A stretch of 64,000 bases of DNA from NCBI GenBank assembly GCA_030704615.1, contig CM060731.1, positions 13,020,001 through 13,084,000 on the forward strand. The letters run 5' to 3'. The DNA comes from Takakia lepidozioides (lineage: Eukaryota; Streptophyta; Takakiopsida; Takakiales; Takakiaceae). The translations under genes were made by a program, and so were the position numbers. Below are positions 23,901 through 35,394 of the stretch, in pieces. The notes beneath the pieces are model-generated. The model saw only the letters and a program-made list of their open reading frames with translations, made no database searches and was not told the DNA's origin. The number at the start of each line of letters is the position of its first letter. Within the stretch, counting starts at the first letter, position 1.

Positions 23901-26900
23901 TGTCATTAGCCTCTAGTGCATTATCATACACCTCTTTCTCCTCGACCTCAGGCACCACTGTGGAGCTTTGTTGCGAGGTGCCAGTTCCAGCCTCGGCCCC
24001 CACAGTGGTGCCTGGTATGGCAGATGAATACCTTTTGGAGGGAGCCTTATTGGCAGAGTACCTTCTGGCAGAAGCTTCGTGTGCCTCCTTCAGCTCGTTC
24101 TCCAGCATCTCTTTCTCTGCTGCCATCTGCTCTCCACCCAGCACCTCAGTACTTGGTATTCACTTTCTTATGTTTATTAGTAACTAAATGCCAACAGGTT
24201 ACCCACTCCATAGGCTCTTACTTGCCTGGGTGCAGGGGTTGTAGAGGATATCTGGAAAGCCTGAACTGATTGTCTAGACCAAGGTAAGTGAGCCCCTCCC
24301 ACCTTTGCAAACCGTTCTTTGAGTCGAGCAAGCTCAACAGCCTCCGCTGCATTTTTATCTTCTTCAGCGGCCAACAGGTCATCTCTTTCCTTCATCAACG
24401 CCTCCATAGCCACATCTCGTTGGGCGGCCTCCTGCAATTGGTGCATTGGTCAGACCTAAAAAATTGACTGTTTGCATTAAATTTTCCATCGAGGTGCATG
24501 CAGATATGGGGACTAGACGCATCGGAGTCACCTACATCATGGCTGAAATCATGTACACGGGTCACTTACCTAAACATTTGATGGTAGCTATCACATGCTT
24601 CAATTCATGGAGGCCTGTCGCCCCCCATGGCCCTCCATTCCTTCAGCGTGATGTCTGGCTAGTTTCAAGTCTACCCTGGATTGAATTACAGAGTGCAAGC
24701 ATCCAGACACTCAACTAGTCTAGCCACGTGTGCTTCTAGACCCCCACAAGCCTTTTTGTCAATAATATACGAGGACATGCTGCGAGCTAGGATTCAGGCT
24801 GGTTAATTATGCTATTGTGCAGGATGCAACCTCACCTCCGATGCTTCTTGTGCTATTCTCTCCTTCTCTGCAGATTCCTCCTGGAGTCTCTGCAGAAGGG
24901 CATCTCGTTCTGCGATCAAATTCTGTAAAGTGGCAGCATCCTCCTCAGCTTTCTCACTCATCTGTGCTAGTGCGTCTTCCAACTCTTCCAGTTGATTTTT
25001 CAGACCTGAGATCGTGCAAAAAGTAAGAAAACACCATGTAGGTGCCTAGAGGAATAGTAATTATCTCTAGATGAGGGTTTTTCCTGAGTGAGTTTGATGG
25101 GATCCTAAGACATGTCATCAAACAGATGGAGGTTGCAAATATCCTAAGAGATCCAAAGTTACGTATCAAAGAACTCACATCCACCTCATTCGACAACTAT
25201 CAGATCAGTCCAACTAACTCTTAAGATGAGCCTGGCAGAACTGTATGAAAAGTAGAATACCTGCAGCCTCATCTCTCCCGCTCGTGGCAGTGCTCTCTGC
25301 CAGTCTACTTGCAGTCTCAGCTTGGTTTCTAGCATCTTCCAATTGCTTCGCCAATTCCTCCAATTCCTTAGCCAACTCGGCATTTTTCCCGCTGAGTCCA
25401 TCTGCTAATTGACTGGCAGCCTCAGCAGAACCCCGGTAACCCTCAACGTCTGCCTTCACTCCTTCTTCTGCGTCGGATTTTGCTTTCTCTAGTTCCCTGA
25501 TCCTCTGGAGAAACCCATCTCGGATACCTCCCATCTCCCCATCTTTCTCCTCCGCCTCGCGCGCCGCATTGTCTAGGGCTGTCTGTAGCTGGTCCCTTGC
25601 GTCTGCCAAATCCTTCTCCAAGCCTACTCACACAGATATTGCAAGAGCACTAAGTCGCACAAAGGTCCACGAAAAGGCATCTCATCTTTTCCTCTCCCAG
25701 CCCTCAAACACGTTGGCAGCAAAACGACCCTTACTGATTTTCAAGCGCTAACGTCTTCATGGACGTCTACGACATGCATTGGCTAAACATGGCTATAGCA
25801 AACAACAATTAAAAAATAATAAGTAAATTATACCTAGTTAGTTAGTAATTAGTACAAGGATTTTAATTTATCTGTTTTTAAAGGAAGGAATTTGCTTACC
25901 ACTGAGTTTAGAAATACATGTAGCCAATTTACAAAAAATAATAAAATAATAAAACTAATAATAAAATCCTACACATAGCCAGTATTTGGGATGTAGAAAA
26001 ACAGTAGTGGCAAAACAATGTGAATAGTCACTCCAATCCATGAACCGTTCCATGACCCTGTCCTTTGAATATGGGTTAAGAACCCCTCGTCACATAGGGC
26101 AGTTACCTTTTCTACACACATCCTGGCTCATACAGAACCTGGACAGGGAACCCTGGAAATGGAGGTTCTTTGGCCCAAGCAAAATATGGGTCATTTCCGG
26201 AACATTGGATGTTTTCACAGTCTCCAATCGGAAAATTTAGTTGGCACTGCTGATTCTATGATTTTCGATGGCTGTGGGACAGTATGCCCTGGACTCCATT
26301 GGTTCCATCTCCTTATCTGCCCTCAAAACTGGGTAGCACACCTATGCCAAATAAAGTCTCCCTCATCTAACTAAATTTTTTAATTAAGGCCCAAGGTGGT
26401 GGCTGGTAAGTGGGCATGGTCTCTTTGAACCCTCCACGTTGCACAGTTCAAGAGTATTGATAAAGAGAGAAGCAGCTCAAACTGCTTGAGAAGATGCTCC
26501 TTGGCAAAAGAAGATTGGTAACAATGGCCTCTTACTGAAGGAAGAGCTAGAGAGCATGATCTTATTGTTGTAATGTTGCCATAGTATGCTTGTCATCTAG
26601 ACACTCTTCAATCTATCTCAGCTCTAAGGTATAAGTAGGCAATACCTTTGGCTTTGGCCGGATTGTAATATGACTGATAATCTTGTCCATCGAGAGCTTA
26701 ACTGTCAAGATGACTGATAAACGTCTCTGGAGATTCAAAAGTTGTAGTAATTAGTGAGTTTCTATTTCCTAGAGGACTGACCAGAAGCTAAGAAGATTAT
26801 GATGACAGCAGTAACCTCTCTCTCAGTGCAATTAGGCTTGGCTTGTGGGCTATGCCACACAATCCACCAACCTGCAGGTGCAGCTGCTGCCTTTCCCAAG

Positions 26901-29900
26901 TCTGTTCCAAGTCCATAATTGGTTGAAGGAAACTAGTATCAGACCATATTGGCACCCTAGAACAACCCACCTCCTAACAAGCCAGGGAGGCACCGTTAGT
27001 TATGCTGGTACTGGCGAAGCCAGTGTTCATCTAGACAGATCCATTTATGTGCGTCTGAAGTCAATTGGTTCACTCCATTGCCACTGGAAATATCAATCGT
27101 ACATCAAAAGAAATACACTACACAGAAAAGTGCCTGGAAGAATCAAATTTGCTTGGAAGCTTACCTGCATCAGGCATTCTGTCTCTGGGCAAAGCTTGGG
27201 GTATCTTGATGTGTTCTTTCCAGTTTCTCTTGTAGTTCTCATTTATTTTGTTGCCCTCTGGCCTTCCATTGAAATAATGAAATTCTCATTTATAGTCAAT
27301 CTTGCAATGCAATGAACTGCTGGTAGCTGCCGGCTTTTCTATTGCCACCACCAATTGGGTCGCTTCCATGCAATGAAGGTATGTTAGAAATGCACAATCT
27401 ACTCAAGAAGTGGCTTCAATTCTTAGTGTAATGTTATTACCTTCAAACTTTTCATTGTAGGAAGCTGCTGAGGCGGCTGACGCACTTTCGGCAGACTCCT
27501 TTGATTTTGCCATTCCGTCTCGTAGTCTCGTCTTATCCTCTTCAGCAGCTCTTAGCTGATTCTCAAAGCCTTTGCGCATTTCATCCGCTTCAGCAGCCTG
27601 GCTATCAAGGCTTGACGCCACATCGGCTTGTGCCTTTTTGAGTTGAGCCTGGGCCTCCTGTTACCATATACATACTCTCTAACACTAAGAAAAGTGTCCA
27701 GGCATATAGGTTATACCCATGATGTAGTGGACTTGCATACTTTCCTACTTAGCTTCTTTGTGCATTGTTTGGGCTTTGGCCATCTCCATATTTTGCTTCT
27801 CAGGGTAGTGAGACACAGAAGACTCCGACTGAAACCAGTGTGAATTAGACTGCTGAGCTGTATTGTGTCTAACAGTACTGACATGCTGAATCCCCACAGT
27901 TACACGAAATTGCATGGTTTGCATTCAGTTTTCGATTAGATGTAAGTGCAGATGGCCTCCCATTGTATGACAAATTAAATGATTCAGAAAATTTAATGCT
28001 AAACAAATTCGTCGCAAGCCCTAATCATGACAAGGCTCTGACTCTCAGGAAACTTTTGAATCCACAACCAATTTTGGTTGATGATTTAATCACTGTGCCA
28101 AGTGATCACACCAGTTTGGCTCACATATATCATACAAGCTTGTTTCCTCATGAAATGCAGAATATCAATAATTGCATTTTCCAATCCAGTATTGTGCTCC
28201 TGTCTTCTAGGCTAGATGGGATATTGTTTCCTTGAAGACACAGCCAAGTAATAGGTACAGTGGAAACTTACCTGCAGTCTCTTCTCCAATTTTTCAAGCT
28301 TCTCATTGTTTGAAGCTTGAGCAGCTTGAGCATCCTTTGATGCACCCTCAGTTGACTCCTTGTCTTTCTTCATTTGCTCTTTGAGCCTCGCAATTTCATC
28401 CTCAGCAGCTCTTTTGGCCGCCTGCAGATCTTTCTCCAACTTCTCTTTCATTCCTCTCAGTTCTCGTGCGGAATCTCCCTTATCCTTCTCTGCCCTTTTT
28501 GCAGCTGAGTCCTTCTCCTTGTTCATTTGCTCCCTCAACCTTGCAAGTTCCTCCTGTGCTGCTTTCTTTGTAGCATCCCTTTCCTTCTGCAGTTGCTCTT
28601 TCGTCTTTGCAAGTTCCTCCTCTGCTGCTTTCTTTGCAGCATCCCTTTCCTTCTGCATTTGCTCTTTCGTCTTTGCAAGTTCCTGTGCAGCGGCTCCCCT
28701 GTCATCCTCTAAGTCTTTTGCTGCTGTGTTCTTTCCTTGGTCCATCTGCTCTTTTAGCCTTGCCATTTCGTCCTCTGCTGCTTTTTCCGCCGCTGCTTGT
28801 TCTCTTTGCATCTGCTCTTTCATTTGTGCAAGTTCTTTGGCTGTAGAACTCTTATCATCTGCAGCACTTTTCACTGCTGCATCCCTCTCTGTATCCATCT
28901 GCTCTTTCAATCGGGCCATTTCCTGGGCCAGGGCTGCCATCTTGTCCTCAGCAGCTTTCTTTGCTTTTTCTAGGTCAGATAGTGTGGATGCACCATCTTC
29001 TTGCGCCTTCTGCAGCTTGCTTTGTGCTTCTTCCAAAGTCTTCTCCAAGTCAGAAAGTTTTTTATCCTGCCACCAATCAGATTGGCTTGTCTGAAGTTAA
29101 GAAAGATTTAAGTTTTAGACAGGCTGAAATGGAGTCAAAAGCACGAGGCTAGAAACATGGACCTTACGCTCCAGAGGCTCTTTCTGTCGACCAGAAGTGC
29201 GTTGCCCCTTCCTGAGCACTCCATCTTCCAGTCTTCATTTGGCACTTAAAACCCTTCTGGCGGTAGGGACAGTTAAGTTTTCTTCTTGTTTGTCAGCCAC
29301 AAACAGAAAAAGATCTTACCAATTCTGCCTACATGGACACTCAAAGATGCACATATTCATTCTTCCGTGCCCATAAGAAATGGGCACCTTACCATTGTTG
29401 CTTGCGAACCCTGGTTCGCAGTATCCGACAACTCCTTTTCCTTATTCAATTTACTGAGAGAGTCTTTGAGCTCCGCTGCCTCTTTGGCAAGGCGAGACTT
29501 TTCATCCTCAACAGCTGTCTTCATTTTTTCAAGATCTGCAAGTTTCTTTGACAATTCATCCTTCATTTTTTCCATCTCATCAGCTTTTCCATCAAGCTTT
29601 GAAGCCCCATCTTTCATGGCCTTATCCAGCTGGTCTTTTAGGTCCTGCTCCTTCTTATCAGATTTAGCCTGGCCAATGTAGCTCCTCAAGATTAGTATCA
29701 CCCTCCATTCTACATGATGAGGAATACTCTTAGTTTGCTTTCACTCCAAATTGTTGTGATAACAAGAAGGTTAGGGCATGGTACAAGTCCACATCAGCAT
29801 GTGTTACCTTTCCATGAGTGGTCATCTACTTCATGAAATGGTCGGTACTAGAATCACCTAACTCTTTATCGGACTACTGAAGTAATAAGGTTCTCCCTTT

Positions 29901-32900
29901 GCCACAAAATACATATAAAACAACACTCAACACTGCTCTACTCTCTGTGGCTTGTGCCTTTATTTGTAGGAGAGGAACTAAAACCTTTGACTTTTTGTTT
30001 GCATTGTCAGCTGCTTCATTGTCCTTCTTAAATTTATCCATTGCATCTTTGAGCTTGTCTTTCTCCTCTCTTGCAACGTCCCAAAGGCTTGCAGCAGCCC
30101 AGACTTTCACTTTCTTCCCAGATGCGAAGACCCACAACTGCCAATCTACCTTCACCATTGCCTTTACGTACCTATTATGAAATGCAATACACTTCATTAT
30201 TGGTTTGGCAGTTTTCGGAATCTTAGGATCGAAATTCCAAAGGCTAATACCCAATTTGGCTCCACCTTGTGCCTAGCTACACCTTGGCACCCCACAATTG
30301 GAGATCCTAACCTTTTGAATGACAAGACTTACAGCTGTGCATCCACACTCCTATGCACGAGATAGATTAAGCCCCAGGGGCCCCTGGATCTCAAAATGAC
30401 CATATTTTATGACAGAATCCTACTTGTTGGTGAAGAGCATACCCTCCTTGGTCACCCAATGAGAAGAGAAGCTGGTAAGTAGAGGCATCCCAAACAAGTA
30501 TGGTTGCGTCGGCAGACCCACTCCAGACATGGATGCCCATGTCCACCATGCTGCATACAGGACCCTTGTGCCCAGACAAGGTTTTTTTGCAAGACATGTC
30601 CATACAGCTCCACACCCTCATTGTGTGGTCTTCACTCCCACTCCACACAGTGTTCTTCCCCACCAAACAAAGCACCAAAATTGCCAGTGTATGCCCTATA
30701 TGGACAGAAAGTTATCCCTCAGCCTGGTAATCCATTTGTCATTGAAATCATTGATTCTCTGGTACACAGTTGAGAAACCCCTGAACTGACCCTTTCAGCC
30801 CTTATCACAGTCTATAACTATATATCTTCAATGTGGACATGATCCATCGGCAGTGTCAAACTAGTGATTAAGACCCTAGTAATCAGAAACTTGGTACATG
30901 GAAAGTCTGAACTTGTTCTATTAAGAAATCACCTTGCGTACAATTCACAAAGTCCAAGAGTATGGGGTACTAACCACTACCATATTTGAGTTCCCCAGAC
31001 AAATCGTGATTCACAGTATCATCGAGGAGAGGGGCTTCAGCAATAGATGTATCATTAGAGCAGCTCCAAAGTTGTACATCAGGTTGATCTGAAATCATAT
31101 GCACCATCAAAAGCCACCGAATGGAGCTATGGTGATGTGCATATGCAAACAATATCTGCCCTTCCAGACCCCATTTTCTGATCTGGAAGTCGACCCCTCC
31201 TGGCACAGTAGATAGGAAAACTACAGTCAGTTTTTTTTTCTTTGCAATTCACCTTATTCTGTTTTGAGGAAGGACAGGGACATCAAACTAACAGCCCCAC
31301 TTTATAGCTCTAGCAAGCAAAGTAATGCAAAAATACATGGAGACTCAGATAGGGTCAGCCATGAGTATTTACATAAATGAGAGATGACTTGGGAAGCGAA
31401 CCACATTCCATGAAAAAGCAAGCCAACACAAAGCAACTGATGAAGCAAAAACAAACTTTCTCCTCTAGTTATTCTTTCTTGTCACATGCTATTGTTGCAT
31501 AAGTTCTTTGGGCTTCCTATGTGTGTAAAATTTCTAGGTTTATTCTTAGTTTCTCTCGTAGCCAACATTCACAGGCAATGGTCGATGGCCATGCAACTAT
31601 ATCCTAAAACACAGGTGCAAACACAGGTCTTGTATGGCTTCCTCAGCCTCAATAACCCTTGTCTAACTATCTTCATCTTCATCTCCATGTATGACACTGC
31701 CTGTTGCTACTAGCTGCTTCTTTTCTTTATCTAAACCAAGTTCAAGAACTAGTCGTGAAGGAAGTAGTCCAGTACATAGTGATCACCAGACCAGACGGAG
31801 TTGGTGCCAGAAACAATGCATGACACTCCCCCAGGATGTGCACGCCACCGGGTCCCAATCGTCTTCTTCTCAATGTCCATGATTGCAAGGTCGCCACTTG
31901 AAAAACCCAACCAGATGTCCTGCCCATCTCTGGCACCTTTAAGCACATTAATGGGCACGTTGAACCCCTCATGAAATATGACATACGTGGCCGCCTGATT
32001 TCATGTGAGGATCTCTTGAAGCTCAAACTACAATTGTACTGGTAGGCTTCCTATTTAAGAGAACCAGTAATTATCTTAAGAAAACGCAGACAGATAGAAT
32101 CTGAAAGGGTAGTGTCAGATGATCTCATGGATGATTTTGATGACTTCAAAGAAGCCAAGAAGGAGCAGAGGCATATGCGGAGGGGAGTAAACAGAACACA
32201 AATGAAATGGAAGAGCGTGCAGAATGAAGCCTAAATAGCTCATGAAGAGGGTGAGATGGAGGTCCTAATGACAAATCCCCAATTCGTCTTTCTACTCTAG
32301 ACCATAGCCCACTTTGCAGAGAAGTGAACATGGTAGGAAGTTGAGGGTTGGGAGAAGAAGATGAGGAAATTACTATTTCCAGAGGAAGCCTGAAGGGCCT
32401 ATGGCACCAATCAGATTGTACTCATAAGACGTTGTTTGCCGTAGCCTTGTGGCCATATGGCACCAATCAGAAAGAGACAGAAAGAAAGGAGACAGGCATG
32501 GCCCCCGGGGATGATGGGCCAAAGTCAAACTACAACAGGGCCAGAAAGAAAACTAGAAAGAAAACTTGAATTGCTGGCCCAAAGGTGAAGACTGACTGCT
32601 TTACAAGGATAAGTGGCTATTGACTTCAGATATTAATAACCAAAAGGCCTCTTAACAAGGATAGGAAGTATCTGAAAAGACAGAAGTGTTTCCCTCTGAT
32701 CGCATAGTATACTGGGCATGAGAAAGAGAGAACAATGCATCCTTGAGATATGACAGCATTTTGAGATTGCTGATGCTCTGGAAGAGTGCCTCATACTGCA
32801 AAGGAAAAATCTCAAATTCTGGCCAATGATTTCAATGGTTGGACTCCAGGGCCCATTCAAGATCAGCAAAAGAAACTAGCGGCTCCATTATTTGCCTCCA

Positions 32901-34255
32901 CTCTGATTGTCCAAGCCCTAATCCCCAATCTCACAGGCAGATAATATTGTGGGGAGCCACATCAACCTTAGGGAGCTATCCCATGTATGGCTGGGTGCAT
33001 TCATTCACAATGCTGAGCCTTTCTTAATCCTGTCTCTTGCGCAATGTCCCATGGAGGTTGCAAAGAAGTGTTGTGGAAAAAACAGAGACAGGTGTGGTTG
33101 ACAGAGGATAAGGAAAGAAGGTGATGACAACATATATGCAACAATGGAGTTGTAGTTTGGTTGGTTTCACAAACCTCAGTGTTCCATCGATGAAGAGCGC
33201 CCTTATGATCACTGGTGTAGAGATTATGACCATTGTAAGTAGCACACCTCACACGTTCCTGCAAAGTGGCTATGCATGCCACTGCATTCAAAGTAAATAG
33301 AAACAGTGCAGGTCTTTCATCAGATCTTGGTCTAGCATTTTGCTTACTTCACTATCCAGAACTTCAAGGTGTGTACAGAATGTAAAGCAAGTACGCGGGA
33401 CATGCTGGTTTGCAATTGCAGTGAGAATGTTGGAATTCAAAGACCGTACATCGTTTCAGGCCGTCAGCCACAAAACTTGCAGTGGTCCACTGATAAAGGG
33501 AGTTATCTCTCTTAATTATACATATCGACATATGTACGTTGTGTATATGTATATGTCTCTTCTATACTAAGATAACCTTCCATGGCTCCTGCCCAAGCTG
33601 CTCTGAATGTTTCCTTCAGGCCTTCATCTGTTGCGACCTGACTAGTATGCAGCCTTAGCAGGACATTGACATCCGCTGAGCACTTACAATTGTTGCAATT
33701 GATAAGAGATTGCGAAAACAACAAACAAATACAGAGACCATTGGTGACATGATCTATAATCGGCAGTTTGTTTCTATACTGCAACACGTTTGATTCAACC
33801 TAGACATTAGTGAGTTGTTCCCAGTGCGATGAGCAGATGAACTCCTTTACCCAAGAACTCATGGCAAGTTCAACTTAAGGCTTCACAAATCTGGACTAAA
33901 AGTTCCTGAAGACAATGCATAAATGCATGAAGGAGAAAATTTGGCATCCTTCCTTACCCATAATTTAACTAGACCTATATCTGTAAGCTTATCTTAGTCT
34001 GGTCTTTCACACTTTTTTCGAAGAGTATCGATTCTTTGGCTCCTTCAGATGTTACATGAAATCACCCCATATCTGATGACCTCAGATGGAGCTCAAAGAA
34101 ACATTATATGTCAGCGAAATCAAAGCACTGGACTGCAGTCGGTAGCAGAATGACGAAAGAATCTGGAGAGGCCAAGAACCTTCGAGGTTGCGAACACTGG
34201 TCGGTGCAGTGGGTTGGGGTCTGATAGGCTTCACAACAAATGCATCTCCTGACAT
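17972..34255 (-). CDS. Large WD40-propeller / coiled-coil / Ser-Arg repeat protein, uncharacterised
   Basis: Minus-strand exons are 34180-34255, 33577-33675, 33175-33281, 32657-32795, 32296-32372, 31787-31994, 30981-31199, 30443-30695, 29985-30171, 29393-29668, 28272-29066, 27441-27657, 25261-25623, 24836-25005, 24303-24431, 22379-24144, 21863-22062, 20962-21074, 20422-20565 and 17972-18160. Every junction keeps frame, giving about 1908 aa. Residues 1-440 are WD40-like (NTVWSGSEDHTMRVW, IHVWSGSADATILVWD, VWSG/GVDFQIRKW across a splice). Residues 440-1105 are a charged coiled coil with 22-aa repeats such as AAEEELAKTKEQLQKER. Residues 1106-1690 are Ser/Arg-rich with five 55-aa repeats. A short coiled coil (DRVSILEAEKCQMSALEAAK) and a polar tail follow. 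I recognise no named family; the domain order suggests a scaffold, possibly cytoskeletal. Exons 4 and 5 have weaker splice sites, and the penultimate exon could instead read through to a stop at 20389. Start codon and 5' exons rest on frame continuity only. Confidence 0.75.
18161..20421 (-). other. Last intron of the WD40/coiled-coil gene
   Basis: This 2.26-kb interval lies between a GAG/GTAAAC donor and a TGCACAG/GTG acceptor, read on the minus strand. At about 19480-19640 there is a GC-richer island with inverted 'gggtt...aaccc' and 'gacggg' words that looks foreign to the intron and may be a retroelement fragment. No coding exon was found, though a small one could be missed. Confidence 0.45.
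22180..22340 (+). repeat. SINE-like fragment with polymerase III B-box
   Basis: GGTTCGAATCC at 22210-22220 is a perfect B-box of the tRNA type and lies inside an intron of the WD40/coiled-coil gene (22063-22378). No good A-box is visible 30-40 bp upstream, so if this is a tRNA-derived SINE its head is damaged. The call rests on the B-box and on the unrelated look of the surrounding intron. Confidence 0.35.
22990..23870 (-). repeat. Coding minisatellite, about 165-bp units (55 aa)
   Basis: Five near-identical units and flanking decayed ones lie in exon 16 of the WD40/coiled-coil gene. The minus-strand codons for TSTVIP recur near 23127, 23291, 23453, 23618 and 23779, a period of 162-165 bp; all length changes are multiples of three, so frame is kept. 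The encoded unit holds ANRTSSIKPG, ASRRNSSVTP, SRRTSTVIP and AELKEGLENE blocks. The plus strand is also open across it for 382 codons (23039-24187), which is a by-product of the repeat. Confidence 0.9.
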
Positions 34256-35394
34256 AACTGTGCTTCTGTCTGCAAACTTTTCTCTCTATCTAGAACGCCA
34301 AAAGCTCAGCCCCCTTGGTCCGGGTTCCGAGAAGAATTTCCCATCAGATTGTTGCATTGGTGAAGAGCTCTTAAAGAAACCCGGAATACAATTATTACAC
34401 CTTTTCCTCCTTCCTCCCTTCATTCCATTCTTTGAAGTTATGATCCAACCTCCATCCTTTTTCCTCCCTCTTTCTTTCTTTACCCGCGTCTTTCAACCAT
34501 ATATCAAGCCTTATTCTCTGAGTGAAATACTTAATTTTCTCCAAAGTTCCTCTCTCCGATGTTCGCCTCTCTCCCCTTCCATCATACATCCAATCTTATA
34601 CTCTCAGAATAAGCTTCCGATGTTTTCTTGAATGTCTTTCTTTGATTTCTCATTACATGCTGTCTCAACTCCTCACACTCTTTACTTCCAAGTGCTTCCC
34701 TACGCCATCCATCTACACGCTACCCGGACTCGTATCACTCAATCGTGGTTGCTCCATATATATTATCTCCTTCAAAGATTCTTTGTTCCTAACTAAAAGT
34801 CCCGTTAGCAACTTCATTTAAGACCTGTGCTATGCCTTCTCTAAAACACGAAGGTGTTGAACAAAGCGGGTAATGAGCTGCTGCCGGCTGGCTTCCACAT
34901 GCCAACACACCCTGCCAATGCCATCAGACTCACCTGCAGTTCACGTGGTGGTTACATTATGGTTTGCACGTTTCCTTTGCACATACTTACACCACTGCCT
35001 GATAAATATTTGGACTACGTCTAAACGCGACTCTGGCTAACTACTAGCTAGCATAGGATGCAGTTCGCAAGTCGTAAGGTTTGCATTCAAAGTATTCGAA
35101 AGGAAGTATTATCAGGTGGTCTTTCGTGGGGATACTAAGTTAGATATCAATTGGAAGATTACTGTAGAACCAACTTGCATCTATTAGTGAAGAAAAGTAT
35201 GTGTCTTGAGGAAGATGTGTGTAGTATCATAACTCGTGAATCGCTCAACTTTCGGAGTCTCCAGGTCCTTCCTAGGTTCTTCCATTTTGACAACGTTGCC
35301 CGCCCTAGATTTAAACTTACGTGATAAGGTAATTGCAGGTCTCGAAGTGGCAGAGTTGAAATGAAATTACGCTCCACGCGATAGTTTGGAAACT
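34256..35394. promoter_or_regulatory. Divergent intergenic region between WD40/coiled-coil gene and LIG6
   Basis: This is the 1.14 kb between two divergently transcribed start codons. It has a pyrimidine-rich plus strand at 34380-34700 (a purine-rich leader for the minus-strand gene) and no telo-box. No other element is recognised. Confidence 0.45.

Noticed and set aside
23039-24187. 382-aa plus-strand frame rich in Leu/Glu/Val repeats
   Set aside because: It is the complementary strand of the 55-aa repeat exon. The repeat phase keeps the antisense open; the minus strand has flanking in-frame exons and splice sites, the plus strand has none.
28360-29094. 244-aa plus-strand frame rich in Ser, Cys and Phe
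   Set aside because: Antisense of the Lys/Glu-rich coiled-coil exon, which lacks antisense stop codons because of its biased codons. The composition is not protein-like and has no supporting exons.
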